Positions 1-9,484 of a stretch of DNA of 64,000 bases are shown piece after piece. A program made the position numbers and the translations under genes. Every line of letters starts with the position of its first letter. Positions within the stretch are counted from its first letter, which is position 1. A model generated the notes under the pieces. That model had not been told where the DNA came from. It saw only the letters and a list, made by a program, of their open reading frames with translations, and searched no databases. This DNA comes from Ulvibacterium marinum (GTDB taxonomy: Bacteria > Bacteroidota > Bacteroidia > Flavobacteriales > Flavobacteriaceae): NCBI RefSeq assembly GCF_003626755.1, contig NZ_RBCJ01000005.1, positions 186,001 to 250,000 on the forward strand, in the 5' to 3' direction.

Positions 1-400
1 CTTTCTTGGCTTCCATCAGTTTTCCTGAAACGTCCAACGGAAACTGAATTACATTTCCGGTAGCATAACATGCTAATAAGATATTATTTTCGTGGATTAC
101 CAGATGGCATGGATACCCCCCTGAAATCGATTGTTCGTTTAAAAACTCCAATGAAAAGTCAGTATTAATCCTATAGGCTCTCACCCTGGGATTCTCACTC
201 TCGTCAAGTTCCGTAACACAATACAGAAATTTAACATCATCACTAATGGCCAAATAGCTCGGATTACGTGTCTTTTCTGTATGTAAGACAACTAATTTAC
301 CTGTATCCGGGTTAAGTTGAACGGTGTAAATACCATGCCCTATACCTCCAAAACCGGGTACAATATATTCTGTATAACTACCTATAAAAAAGGTTAACAT
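1..400 (-). CDS. Lactonase family beta-propeller protein (partial, runs off left edge)
   Basis: Translation from the ATG at 398-400 begins MLTFFIGSYTEY and continues with NPDTGKL, NPSYLAIS and GYPCHLVIHE. This is the opening of 6-phosphogluconolactonase-type seven-bladed propellers (lactonase family, PF10282). About 133 residues are visible and the rest lies beyond position 1. No signal peptide is seen, so it is probably cytoplasmic. Family members hydrolyse sugar lactones; the substrate here is unknown. It is the last visible gene of the LacI-controlled operon, 10 nt after the enoyl-CoA hydratase. A sugar lactonase fits an oxidative pathway with the SDR dehydrogenase upstream in the operon, but that link is inferred. 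Confidence 0.75.
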   Translation of the reverse strand, partial: MLTFFIGSYTEYIVPGFGGIGHGIYTVQLNPDTGKLVVLHTEKTRNPSYLAISDDVKFLYCVTELDESENPRVRAYRINTDFSLEFLNEQSISGGYPCHLVIHENNILLACYATGNVIQFPLDVSGKLMEAKK

Positions 401-410
401 AGCGGTTCCT

Positions 411-1187
411 TTATGATTTATCAATAAAGTCTTGAATGGCCTTTTTGGCTTCCTTACTGTAAAAAAGCTCGGTTACCGCTTGACCTTCTTCCTCAATTTT
501 TTGACTAAAAGGAATTGGGGAAAGACTTAAATGTGCCAATCTTTTCAATTGTTGGATCGCTCCTGATGGTCTTCGGGTCAGTTTTCCTGCAAAGCGTAAA
601 ACTTCGGTATCAAATTCTTCATCCTTATATACATGATTTACGATGCCCCAATCAAAAAGTGCCGACGCACTGTATTGACCACCTGTAAACAACATTTCCT
701 TGGTCCGGTTAATTCCTATTCTTTGAATTAAACGTTGGGTACCACCTCCACCGGGAACCAGACTCAAAAAAACTTCCGGCAAGCCCATTTTCGCAACTTC
801 GGAGGCCAATATCATATCACAGGAGAGTGCTATTTCGAAGCCTCCCCCCAATGCAAATCCATTAACTGCAGCTATCCATGGTTTCGGGGCATGTTCTATG
901 GTTTCATACAATTGTATTCCTCTATCTTGGAAGGCTTTGAACTGCTCCGGAGTCTGACTGCCATATTCCTTTATGTCGGCACCTGCCATGAATGCCCTTC
1001 CGGCACCTGTGATTACCGCTACCATTGCCTTGTCGTTCGTATTTATTTCCTCAATACCGGCAATGATTTCATCCATCATTTCCCGATTCATGGCATTGAG
1101 TTGATCAGGCCTGTTGAAGCTTAACACGGCAATGCTATCCTTTATTTGTATCGTAATATTTTTGTAGGTACCATTCATATCAGACAA
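411..1187 (-). CDS. Enoyl-CoA hydratase/isomerase family protein
   Basis: A 258-residue protein of normal crotonase length. The oxyanion-hole segment AFMAGADIKEYG lies near residues 65-76, and the second segment GGGFEIALSCDMI near 114-126. Both catalytic glutamates of true hydratases are present: Glu118 in GGGFE and Glu138 in LPEVFLSLVPGGGGTQ. It should therefore act as a hydratase rather than only an isomerase, on an acyl-CoA that cannot be named from sequence. Its start overlaps the end of the upstream solute-binding-like gene by 8 nt, so the two are probably translationally coupled. A CoA-dependent enzyme is unexpected beside a sugar porter and a mannosidase, and no acyl-CoA ligase or CoA transferase is visible in the window. 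Confidence 0.88.
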   Translation of the reverse strand: MSDMNGTYKNITIQIKDSIAVLSFNRPDQLNAMNREMMDEIIAGIEEINTNDKAMVAVITGAGRAFMAGADIKEYGSQTPEQFKAFQDRGIQLYETIEHAPKPWIAAVNGFALGGGFEIALSCDMILASEVAKMGLPEVFLSLVPGGGGTQRLIQRIGINRTKEMLFTGGQYSASALFDWGIVNHVYKDEEFDTEVLRFAGKLTRRPSGAIQQLKRLAHLSLSPIPFSQKIEEEGQAVTELFYSKEAKKAIQDFIDKS

Positions 1188-2331
1188 TTGATTGGTATAA
1201 CTGATTCAAGTCTTTCATTACCTTGTGAGATGGACTATTTTTTACCAGATTGTTATGCAATAGCTCTGCCCCCTGTTCTTGAAATTCATTCCACCCCTTA
1301 TGTCGTGGGCGTACGTATGCTTTTTCCATCGTTGTTCGGGTCTCGTCAAAAAAATCATGACATAGTAAGTTATTGGTAGCACTCTCCCAAGCGATCAAAT
1401 TACCAGGCTGTCCTCCGTTCTGGGTATACATGTCTTCCTGTGTTTCTGCCCGTGCTACGTAATCCACATAAGCAACCGCCAAGTCCACATGTTTACATTT
1501 TGCGGAAACCGCTAATCCGACCCCTCCTAAAATGGTTGAAACGTCATTTGCAGGATTTGTAGGGCTATTGCTGAAATGTACAACATTTTTCGCGTAGCCC
1601 TCCCTGGAATAATTGGTATATCCAAATAAAAAGGGGGAATAAATAATTTCATCATTTGCTACCATATAATCCAAAATCTGAATGGGATTCCAGTTCAAGG
1701 ATTCGGGATGTAGGTGTTTCAAATGTGCTTTTAATTCGTCCCAGACCAGACCACCTAATTTTTCATCAATCCTTCGATTCTCGATAAAATCCTTCCCCCC
1801 ATCCTGTGCGCATAGTGTCAAAAATGTACACCACAAGTCAGTGGCACATAATGGCCATGCAATGGAATACCTTGTGGGGACCTCTTTGTAAAAGTCAAAC
1901 AACTTCTCACGTGTACCAGGAAGTTCGAGATGTAAGGTCGAAATCAAATCTCTTCTTGAGGCTGAGACCAAAGCAGCCGCATCGATGGGTAAGGCGTACA
2001 AATGACCGTTATAATAATAGGATTCAAAACTTGGCCCGACCGATTGATTCCGATATTCATTTAGTGCAGTTTCCGACAACCTTTCTTCCAATGGTACTAA
2101 AAGCTTGTTCGAATGTGCCTGTCCCATATAGGGATGGTCTATGGTAATCAGGTCATACGCATCGATCAAATCCTCAACGGGGATATCCCCAAATTCCTTT
2201 AACGAACGGATATCCCATTCGATTCGAACTTCCGGATGCTTTTTGCTGAATACCAACGATGTAGCCCTGAGAGGCTCATACCCTCTAGGGTGGTCCCAAG
2301 CAATCCCTTTCAATGTGATTATTTCCGACAT
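1180..2331 (-). CDS. Solute-binding-protein-like protein without export signal
   Basis: A 383-residue protein resembling bacterial extracellular solute-binding proteins of ABC importers. Family-like parts are the opening ITLKGIAWDHPRGYEPL, the segment YDLITIDHPYMGQA near residues 59-72, and the C-terminal stretch AVSAKCKHVDLAVAYVDYV. It starts directly with MSEIITLKG and has no signal peptide or lipobox, so it should stay in the cytoplasm. No ABC permease or ATPase lies in this operon, whose importer is an MFS porter. From memory, similar proteins in other bacteria sit beside CoA-transferase and enoyl-CoA hydratase genes; here too an enoyl-CoA hydratase follows with an 8-nt overlap. A cytosolic binding or sensing role, or an unrecognised enzymatic role, is possible. 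The fold assignment is moderate and the function unknown. Confidence 0.6.
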   Translation of the reverse strand: MSEIITLKGIAWDHPRGYEPLRATSLVFSKKHPEVRIEWDIRSLKEFGDIPVEDLIDAYDLITIDHPYMGQAHSNKLLVPLEERLSETALNEYRNQSVGPSFESYYYNGHLYALPIDAAALVSASRRDLISTLHLELPGTREKLFDFYKEVPTRYSIAWPLCATDLWCTFLTLCAQDGGKDFIENRRIDEKLGGLVWDELKAHLKHLHPESLNWNPIQILDYMVANDEIIYSPFLFGYTNYSREGYAKNVVHFSNSPTNPANDVSTILGGVGLAVSAKCKHVDLAVAYVDYVARAETQEDMYTQNGGQPGNLIAWESATNNLLCHDFFDETRTTMEKAYVRPRHKGWNEFQEQGAELLHNNLVKNSPSHKVMKDLNQLYQSIV

Positions 2332-2343
2332 GGCCGAAAGTAC

Positions 2344-3144
2344 TTATTTATTTTTTCGTTTAGGTCTAGGATCGTACTGAATTGTATGGTTCATGTAAGC
2401 GCCATCCACATAAATATCGGCTCCATTGATGTAATCTGCCAAATCACTGGCCATAAAAACTACGGTATTGGCTACATCCGAGACCTCTCCAATTCTTCCT
2501 TGAGGTATCCAGTTTTCGAACTTGTCTTTACCAAATTTGGCGATTTCCTCGCGATTCATATTCGTTTCAACAGCCCCAGGTGCAATAGAAATCACTCGTA
2601 TGTTTTTATCGGCCAACTCCAATGAAAGGCATTTGGAGAACATTTTTAATCCCGCCTTGGCGGAGCAATAATGTATCAACCCTTTTCTTGGAACCACATC
2701 ATGAATGGAGGAAATGTTGATAATGACACCGCCGCCCTTATTTTCCATTCTTCGCCCCGCTTGTTGGGAACATAAAAACGGGCCTTTTAAATTGACATCC
2801 ACTACCCTATCCCAATCCTTTTCTTCCATATCCAAAACGTGGACTACAGTTTCACAACCAGCATTATTCACCAAAATATCGATGTTGCCAATTTCGTTAT
2901 CCATTTGAATGAACATGGTCTCTACCTCTTTTGTATTGGACACATTTGCTCTACCACAGGTAACATTTACACCATGCTTTTCCTTGATTTCTTTAGTCAA
3001 TGCCTCGGCCTTCTCCCTGTTCCTGTTATAATTGATAAAAACATCGGCACCACAATGGGCCAATTGCATACAGATTTCAGCGCCTATACCTTGACTACCA
3101 CCCGTGACCAAGGCTTTTTTACCTCTTAAATCAATATTTTTCAT
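2344..3144 (-). CDS. SDR family NAD(P)-dependent oxidoreductase
   Basis: A classical short-chain dehydrogenase of 266 residues. The cofactor motif TGGSQGIGAE lies near residues 14-23, NNAG near 91-94, the catalytic Ser in INISS near 145, and YCSAK (Tyr-x-x-x-Lys) near 158-162. The family oxidises or reduces alcohols and sugars with NAD(P). With the lactonase downstream it could oxidise an aldose to a lactone, as glucose 1-dehydrogenase-type SDRs do, but the substrate is not readable. The start is supported by the compact Rossmann beginning. It lies 29 nt after the cupin and 12 nt before the solute-binding-like gene, inside the LacI operon. Confidence 0.88.
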   Translation of the reverse strand: MKNIDLRGKKALVTGGSQGIGAEICMQLAHCGADVFINYNRNREKAEALTKEIKEKHGVNVTCGRANVSNTKEVETMFIQMDNEIGNIDILVNNAGCETVVHVLDMEEKDWDRVVDVNLKGPFLCSQQAGRRMENKGGGVIINISSIHDVVPRKGLIHYCSAKAGLKMFSKCLSLELADKNIRVISIAPGAVETNMNREEIAKFGKDKFENWIPQGRIGEVSDVANTVVFMASDLADYINGADIYVDGAYMNHTIQYDPRPKRKNK

Positions 3145-3173
3145 TTCTCAAATTCTTTGCTGACCAATGGATT

Positions 3174-3599
3174 TCACTTCATTTTATTTGATGAATCAAA
3201 CAGTTCATTGACCTTATTCTTCAGTTCTTGGACGTATACTTCGTTAAGTTCAAAATACTCAAAATCAGAAATATGGGTATTTGATTTTTCTACAATGATA
3301 GTTTCGCACCCTTCTGTCATCGCTATATTATGCCATGTGCCTTGTGGAATATTATAAGTAACATTTGGTTTCATCAATGTTAACTTAAAAGTTACCCCTC
3401 CTGCGTTAATAATCGCGCCAATCAATACGGCATTTCCTTTTAACAGTATAAAAACCTCATCCGTTAAATGGTGAACGTCCAATCTTTTGATATTATCAAT
3501 CTCTTGTTCGGGCATATAATTCAGTTGTGCCACCTGCCAGCCATCCCGTATTAAAAAAGGATGATATCCATTTTCTTTTATTTTATAGGACTCTATCAT
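3174..3599 (-). CDS. Small cupin-fold protein
   Basis: A 141-residue single-domain protein with cupin motifs. The first is in HHLTDEVFILLKG near residues 43-55 (His, His, Glu ligands) and the second in IPQGTWHNI near 86-94. Cupins of this size can be sugar isomerases, metal-dependent enzymes or ligand sensors; the sequence does not decide. It is 17 nt downstream of the sugar porter and 29 nt upstream of the SDR, so it is co-transcribed with the catabolic genes. A role in isomerising the imported sugar is a reasonable guess only. No export signal is visible. Confidence 0.7.
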   Translation of the reverse strand: MIESYKIKENGYHPFLIRDGWQVAQLNYMPEQEIDNIKRLDVHHLTDEVFILLKGNAVLIGAIINAGGVTFKLTLMKPNVTYNIPQGTWHNIAMTEGCETIIVEKSNTHISDFEYFELNEVYVQELKNKVNELFDSSNKMK

Positions 3600-3616
3600 A
3601 GATCTTGGTAGTGATT

Positions 3617-5077
3617 TTATACATCAATTTTAGATTGGTTGCGTGCACGCCAATATTTTTCAATTTCCTCGAGTGTTTTTCCCCTGGTCTCTGGGACATA
3701 CTTCCAAATGAACCATATGGCTGGAAGTGTTAATGCGGCGTAAACAAAAAAGGTGCCCGATGGCATAATGTTTTCGATAAGAATGGGATTGGTCAATGTA
3801 ATGATAAAACCGGTTACCATAAGGGCAAAACTACCAAGGGCGACTGCCAATCCGCGAACCCTGGTCGGGAAGATTTCGCTGATAATGACCCAAACGATGG
3901 GACCAAAGGAAAAAGCGAAACTGGCCACGTACATGAGCAAGGGAACAATGACATATTGTGAGCCCAACGCGAATAAAATACCTACTCCCGTTAAGGATAG
4001 GAATGCCCCAATAACCCCGATCAACAATAGTTTTCTTCTACCGAATTTTTCAATATTCAAAATGGCCACGAAAGTGAATGCACTGTTTACAACACCCACC
4101 AACACAGCACCTAAAAAAGCACTTTCTACACTCTGAACCGATTCATTGATAATATTAGGGGCAAAATACATGATGGCCGCAATACCGCTTAAATGTGAAA
4201 ACATAGGAAGTAAGATGCCTATCAAAAGAGGAATGCGCAAAAAAGGTTGCAACAATTCCTTGAAACCGCCGGTTTCAATCTTGGTCATTTCCTTTATTTC
4301 ACTCATGGCAGATTGGGCATATTCCAAACCGTTTATTTTCACCATAATATCCATCGCCTCTTCATGTCGACCTTTAGTAATCAACCAACGTGGTGTTTCT
4401 GGGACAATGAAAAGTAAAAACAGGAATATGAGCGCAATAGGTATTTCCGTACCGAACATGCCCCGCCAGAGCTCCTCCACGAATAGCCAATTCCAAAATT
4501 CAGAAGGTTTACCAGAGATAACACCTGCCAAATCTCCCGCTTGGTTCAGTACAATCCAATCGATAAGAAACGCCAATAGAATTCCCAAGGTGATAGAGAG
4601 TTGGTACAGCGACACCATTTTACCCCGGTTCTGGGGCAAAGAAAGTTCGGATATATAGATAGGGGCCACAACGGAGGTTACGCCTACACCGATTCCGCCA
4701 ATTATACGAACCACAATCAACAGGTTAAAGGCCATATCAACATCGGAAGTAAACCAGTGAGCATTTGTTAAATCACCCAAAAACTGGGGCGGCAACATGG
4801 AACCCATTGCCGAAAGCGTTAGACAAACTGCGGCCAAAATAAGTGCTTTTTTCCTGCCGAGTTTATCCGTAATGGATCCTGCGACAATACAACCAAAAAT
4901 AGTACCTAGCAAAGCCGATGAAACTACCCAACCCAACTCGGCCGCGGACAATTCAAAATGTTGCTCCAAAAAAGCGTTACAACCCGAAATAATGGCCGTG
5001 TCATATCCGAAAAGAAAACCTCCAATAGTGGACACAAAACTGATTCCCAATAAGTAGTTCGAATTTTTGGCCTTCAT
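3617..5077 (-). CDS. MFS sugar porter family transporter
   Basis: A 486-residue membrane protein with twelve predicted membrane spans and sugar-porter signatures: GGFLFGYDTAIISG near residues 18-31, DKLGRKKAL near 71-79, PETPRWL near 226-232, and VPETRGKTLEEIE near the C-terminus. It resembles XylE-type proton-coupled monosaccharide importers of the inner membrane. An insertion between early spans (around QAGDLAGVISGKPSEFWN) is typical of Bacteroidota sugar porters. It probably imports the monosaccharide released by the GH38-type enzyme of the same operon. The gap to the RraA-like gene upstream is 42 nt. The substrate cannot be read from sequence. Confidence 0.9.
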   Translation of the reverse strand: MKAKNSNYLLGISFVSTIGGFLFGYDTAIISGCNAFLEQHFELSAAELGWVVSSALLGTIFGCIVAGSITDKLGRKKALILAAVCLTLSAMGSMLPPQFLGDLTNAHWFTSDVDMAFNLLIVVRIIGGIGVGVTSVVAPIYISELSLPQNRGKMVSLYQLSITLGILLAFLIDWIVLNQAGDLAGVISGKPSEFWNWLFVEELWRGMFGTEIPIALIFLFLLFIVPETPRWLITKGRHEEAMDIMVKINGLEYAQSAMSEIKEMTKIETGGFKELLQPFLRIPLLIGILLPMFSHLSGIAAIMYFAPNIINESVQSVESAFLGAVLVGVVNSAFTFVAILNIEKFGRRKLLLIGVIGAFLSLTGVGILFALGSQYVIVPLLMYVASFAFSFGPIVWVIISEIFPTRVRGLAVALGSFALMVTGFIITLTNPILIENIMPSGTFFVYAALTLPAIWFIWKYVPETRGKTLEEIEKYWRARNQSKIDV

Positions 5078-5119
5078 AAATTATCCTAAATTACATGGTT
5101 GGTCAATACGGCTCATTAT

Positions 5120-5815
5120 CTACATAATTCCGAACTTATTGAAGGCATCAACCGTACTCATACCGTCCTGCAAGGCTTTTTTCACCAATTGTTCGCCACG
5201 CGCTTTTTCAATAGCCCCGGTAAAAGCTTCATCTACCGCTTCTTTTGGCACGATTAATACTCCATCCAAATCTCCATAAACCATATCCCCGGGACGGATT
5301 CGTATACCGCCAATCTCTATAGGAACCCTATAATCGATTACCTTTCCCCTAGGGCCTTGATCTTGGGCATAACCCCCGTAAGAAAATGTTGGGAAATCCA
5401 AATTCAAAATTTCTTTTGTATCCCTGGACCATCCGTTTACAACGGCACCTGCACCACCAAGTTTAATAGCCCTTGTACTCATTAGTCCCCCCCAAAGGGC
5501 ATATTCCGGCGAGGCACCGGAACAGATATAAACCTCACCTTCCTTTAAACTGTCCAAAGCTTCGAACATAATCCCGAACGGCTTTTGCATTATGGGGTTA
5601 TGGGTACTATCGGAGACTTCCTCAAACACGTCCGCCTCCAAAACGGGCATTGCCCTTCCTATGAGCACAAAATCATTATTCAAAGGTTTTATATTAGGTG
5701 GAAGAAACTGGTGCAAATACCCCATTTTATCCAAAACATCGCCTACAAGTGCTACAAAAAGCTCTTTTTTCGCTATTTCGTACAGTTCACTATCATTTTT
5801 CCAAAATGTCTTCAT
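5120..5815 (-). CDS. RraA-like family protein (aldolase/demethylmenaquinone methyltransferase-like fold)
   Basis: A 231-residue protein of the RraA-like family (PF03737). It shows the substrate/metal loop WGGLMSTRAIKLGGAGAVV near residues 107-125, VNGWSRDTKEI near 126-136, and GDMVYGDLDGVLIVPKE near 179-195 with the usual Asp. Many such proteins are class II pyruvate aldolases acting on 4-hydroxy-2-oxo acids, and they recur in sugar-acid catabolic operons. No signal peptide is seen, so it is probably cytoplasmic, unlike the secreted relative at 14885-15832. It lies 43 nt after the GH38 gene. An aldolase role in cleaving an oxidised sugar derivative is inferred. Confidence 0.82.
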   Translation of the reverse strand: MKTFWKNDSELYEIAKKELFVALVGDVLDKMGYLHQFLPPNIKPLNNDFVLIGRAMPVLEADVFEEVSDSTHNPIMQKPFGIMFEALDSLKEGEVYICSGASPEYALWGGLMSTRAIKLGGAGAVVNGWSRDTKEILNLDFPTFSYGGYAQDQGPRGKVIDYRVPIEIGGIRIRPGDMVYGDLDGVLIVPKEAVDEAFTGAIEKARGEQLVKKALQDGMSTVDAFNKFGIM

Positions 5816-5858
5816 TCACAAGTTTTAATCGTTTAAATCACGTCGAATTTCCTTAAAA

Positions 5859-8800
5859 CTATTTATTCACCTCTAAACTAAAGGTCTCAATGGCATATTT
5901 ACCAAGCTGTAATTCAGGAGATACCGGTTTAGGGTCTTCCTCTATAATATTGGTCTGCCTATATGATTTGATATCGAAATAGGAGGAAACATTTACCTTT
6001 TCATCACTATCTTTTACATTATACATTCGCGCAATGATATCTTCGGAATCTTCCGCTTTTTTTATGGTCGATATCATTACATCTTCAGTATCTATAGCAA
6101 AGAAGCTTAAAGATTCCGGTAAGAACGCTTTTGTTGAAGTATCCGGATGTAAAACTACATGCAAAGGTTCATTTTTTTGTTTGGCAATTTTTTGGCCCTG
6201 GATACTTCCGGCCTTATTCGATGTCAGCACATTATGAAAATTGTGATTGCCGGCCTGGGAATATTCATTGCCCTCCCAGTGACATGAGGTCCTACTGGCC
6301 AACAATATATTTTGTAAGACGGCCTTACCCGAACTATGTTCCGTGGGGTCAATCCAATCTGCAGCTGCGACCGAAGAACTAAGGGTAACCGAAATCTCAT
6401 TATCTGTAGCCGAAATCCAATCTATTATGGCCCTTGGGTGTACATCCTTACAAAGTGGGGTATAGCGCTCACCAGCGGTCTTAATTTCATCCTTGCCCAC
6501 ACGTACCCTTCCAAAAGGAACTTCATGGGCAATTTCTGCATTGTCCATGTTTACAGGAAAAGCGGTTCTAAACTCGCGATATAACTTACCCGACCAATTG
6601 CGCAGTGTAACATCAAAATAAATGCGCTTTAAATCATGATACAGGGTAACATCCTGTCTTACAATGGCATGTAGAATTTTTTGTTCCAATCTGTATTTGG
6701 TAAAGACAGGGCCATTCTCCAAGATTTCCCATTCTGGATCGTGCAAACTCACCTTGTCAAAATCTACCATACTGGGTTGTTGTACATCTCCGAATTCACC
6801 TGCACCATTTCCTACGGATTGCAAAGTGAAAACATCCCCTGCCTTAAAGTTATCGGTCGTAAAAAGTTCTTTTTTAAGCTCCTTATCGTACACCTGCGCT
6901 ATGCCTCCCTTTTCAAAACTAACCTTGTAAAAAGGGTTTTCATAAGAAGAGGTATTTGCCATTTTTCCATCCGTTAAAGCGGTCGTTTTATCATCTTTTA
7001 GATAATAGGTAGCATATCCAATGGAGGGTATTCCTTCAGCAATAAAGGTGATTTCGGCACTTTTAAGGCTTCCATCATCGTGGTATTCCGCATTACCGGT
7101 TTGTATTGGGATTTTTTTTTTGTCCGAAGTAAGGACAGTCACATTTCTAATATCCCCTTTGGCAAAATTAACAGATGTGGTCACTGGATCGGTTCTCTCC
7201 CATGAAAGACTATTGAACAATACTATGGGAATCCCTAGTTTTTCGTTCTTTTTAATCCGACTGGAAATGAAATCGACACCTTTGTTCAAAAGGGTTCGGC
7301 CCATGGTCCTGGATTTTACAAGGTTCTCCTTAAATAAGTTATCGGTAATATCACCGTCATGACCACCCCAACCGTGGTCCGGATAAATTTTGGCCTGCCA
7401 GGCCTCATCGAATTCCTCAAACGGATACCGCATTTTTTGAGGGTCGATAATATTAGCTATGGAGTGGAACTTTTCTGCCGCCGGAAGTAACTTCGAAGCT
7501 TCCCTACTGGCCGTAAGCGCGTCATGATGTCCAGGTCCATGAATATACACCCAAACATTGGGACGTTCCCCCATAATGGTATCTACCTGAGTTGCTTTTT
7601 TTTCTGCCAAGGGCATAAACTCATCCATCGTCATTAGTTCCATTTTAGGAAGGAACACATCTTTTTCAGTTCCCTTTTCATCTTCCAAGGAATCAAAAGA
7701 ATTCCATGAATCTATAAATCCGGAGTAATCGATTGCAGGAAGCATATCCTGACTTGACAGCAGCGGCGTTTGAATTTCACCTCCTTTAAAATTCTTTTCC
7801 CAGTACAACACCTGCTCCGCGCCATACTTCATTTTATTGTTCAGATCTCTAGAAAGGTAAAGCAAATCATTGCCGTAGTGGCCAGGCGAATAGGTAAAGA
7901 CCGAGCTGCCATCCGGACTTGCCCAATGGAACATTCCCTTGGCATGCCTACTGATTACCATATAATCTACCCCGGCTTTTTTTAGAATTTGTGGGGTTTG
8001 CAATGATTTGCCGGGTACATCCACATTCCAATACACCTTGGAGTCATATCCTCCAAAAGTCTTTTTCACCCATTTTTTACCCAAGTATAGCTGCCTCACT
8101 TGATCCTCGGCATCATACATATCTTCATAAGGGCAGTTATACGTGGCTCCCACGGATATTAATTTTTTATTTAGCAGGGTAGTCAATTGTTCTTTGGAAT
8201 CTGGATGCCTTTCCAAGTATTCCCGTAACATTAATCCATCTTCGATATCAAAACCGTAATCATCGCGAATAAAGGCATCCTTTAGTACAGGCTTTAGCAA
8301 CAAGGTGTCTCGCAGAATGATACAGACTTCGGGGCGGTCTACCCAAGCAATATCCTGATGACTTGAATTCATGATGGAAACCAATCCGTCCTCGTATTTT
8401 TTGTCAAAAAAGTCATCGTAAGTCTCAAAAAACTCAGGCTTATATAATTTGGTCAAAGAAGCAAACCAACCGTTATTGTAGTTGGTCCTATGATGGTAGA
8501 GGTACTTTCCCCTGATATCCGTTTTCGACATTGTACCATCACCTTTTTCAAATTCGAGTGCAATTTCAGTATCATCATAAACAATGGTGAAGCTATTCTT
8601 GGGTGCTTCTATCGCAAACGATGCTTTAGAAAGTTCACCTTGTGCTTTAAATGTTTTACGCTTACTTTTTTTGCCATCACTAACCAAATAGACCTGTTTC
8701 CCAGAAAAATGCGTCGGCGCATCTACATAGAGTACATCATTTTTTTGTTTGATTACAAAAGCGGCTTCCGTAAAGACCGATTTTTTAATTCGCTCTACCG

Positions 8801-9470
8801 CATCGGTGGCCTTAAAAATCATGACCCAACAATTGGAGTTCTTTTTATGGCCATTAAACTTTATTTTGGCGCTTTTTCCTTTTTGAATGTAGGACGTTGG
8901 AACCGTTAAACGGAATACACCTATACCATCGCCATTACCATCCCTTCTCACAAGAATATATTCCGCAGCGCCATTACCGGGATTGTCAGTGACTGAAAGT
9001 GTTCCATCCTCATTAGAGTTAAAGGTCAATAGTGGTTGGTCATTCACATGAATATCAAAAGATTCCCTTAGGTTAAGGTCTATATCACTTAACATTAAAA
9101 AAGTTACCTTATCCGTTGCATAATTTTCCGGCACCTCTCCTGTAAGAAATTCAAAGCCCATTTCGCCGGTGGTAGCCCTAGCGATCATGGATACGTTAAT
9201 ATCCTCTCGGAGTGAGGGATATAGAAAGAACTCCGACCCGGAAAGCATTTCCTTGTAGCCCTCAATGTCATTTTTCCCAATGTTGTATAAACGATGGTTT
9301 ACATTCAACTCTTGAATATGTCCATTTCCGCCGCCTTCATGGAAAGGTGTATTAAAAGATTTACTCGGGGTAGGTTCATCTGGATTTGCAAATGCACTGC
9401 CGATTACAAAAAGAGAAAAGCATATACTGCATGCTATTCTAAGAACTAAATGGCGACTTTGATGTTTCAT
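5859..9470 (-). CDS. Secreted glycoside hydrolase family 38-type (alpha-mannosidase-like) enzyme
   Basis: A 1203-residue protein with an N-terminal signal peptide ending near SAFA (residue about 29). The GH38 catalytic part contains SSHQDIAWVDRPE near residue 370 (His-x-Asp zinc ligands), WNVDVPGKS near 483 (candidate nucleophile Asp), HGPGHHDA near 645 and DHGWGGHDGD near 700. The C-terminal third (from about 790) matches GH38 beta-sandwich regions. It is likely a periplasmic or surface enzyme removing alpha-mannosyl or related residues; GH38 also contains other specificities, so the exact bond is unproven. A roughly 350-residue segment before the catalytic part looks like an extra beta-rich module. 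It is the first enzyme gene of the operon, with a LacI-type operator 15 nt upstream of its ATG. Confidence 0.85.
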   Translation of the reverse strand: MKHQSRHLVLRIACSICFSLFVIGSAFANPDEPTPSKSFNTPFHEGGGNGHIQELNVNHRLYNIGKNDIEGYKEMLSGSEFFLYPSLREDINVSMIARATTGEMGFEFLTGEVPENYATDKVTFLMLSDIDLNLRESFDIHVNDQPLLTFNSNEDGTLSVTDNPGNGAAEYILVRRDGNGDGIGVFRLTVPTSYIQKGKSAKIKFNGHKKNSNCWVMIFKATDAVERIKKSVFTEAAFVIKQKNDVLYVDAPTHFSGKQVYLVSDGKKSKRKTFKAQGELSKASFAIEAPKNSFTIVYDDTEIALEFEKGDGTMSKTDIRGKYLYHHRTNYNNGWFASLTKLYKPEFFETYDDFFDKKYEDGLVSIMNSSHQDIAWVDRPEVCIILRDTLLLKPVLKDAFIRDDYGFDIEDGLMLREYLERHPDSKEQLTTLLNKKLISVGATYNCPYEDMYDAEDQVRQLYLGKKWVKKTFGGYDSKVYWNVDVPGKSLQTPQILKKAGVDYMVISRHAKGMFHWASPDGSSVFTYSPGHYGNDLLYLSRDLNNKMKYGAEQVLYWEKNFKGGEIQTPLLSSQDMLPAIDYSGFIDSWNSFDSLEDEKGTEKDVFLPKMELMTMDEFMPLAEKKATQVDTIMGERPNVWVYIHGPGHHDALTASREASKLLPAAEKFHSIANIIDPQKMRYPFEEFDEAWQAKIYPDHGWGGHDGDITDNLFKENLVKSRTMGRTLLNKGVDFISSRIKKNEKLGIPIVLFNSLSWERTDPVTTSVNFAKGDIRNVTVLTSDKKKIPIQTGNAEYHDDGSLKSAEITFIAEGIPSIGYATYYLKDDKTTALTDGKMANTSSYENPFYKVSFEKGGIAQVYDKELKKELFTTDNFKAGDVFTLQSVGNGAGEFGDVQQPSMVDFDKVSLHDPEWEILENGPVFTKYRLEQKILHAIVRQDVTLYHDLKRIYFDVTLRNWSGKLYREFRTAFPVNMDNAEIAHEVPFGRVRVGKDEIKTAGERYTPLCKDVHPRAIIDWISATDNEISVTLSSSVAAADWIDPTEHSSGKAVLQNILLASRTSCHWEGNEYSQAGNHNFHNVLTSNKAGSIQGQKIAKQKNEPLHVVLHPDTSTKAFLPESLSFFAIDTEDVMISTIKKAEDSEDIIARMYNVKDSDEKVNVSSYFDIKSYRQTNIIEEDPKPVSPELQLGKYAIETFSLEVNK

Positions 9471-9484
9471 GAGAACGTTTTTTT

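Noticed and set aside
4146-4658. 170-codon open frame on the plus strand inside the sugar porter
   Set aside because: It lies wholly opposite a well-supported transporter gene and its translation has no domain-like pattern.
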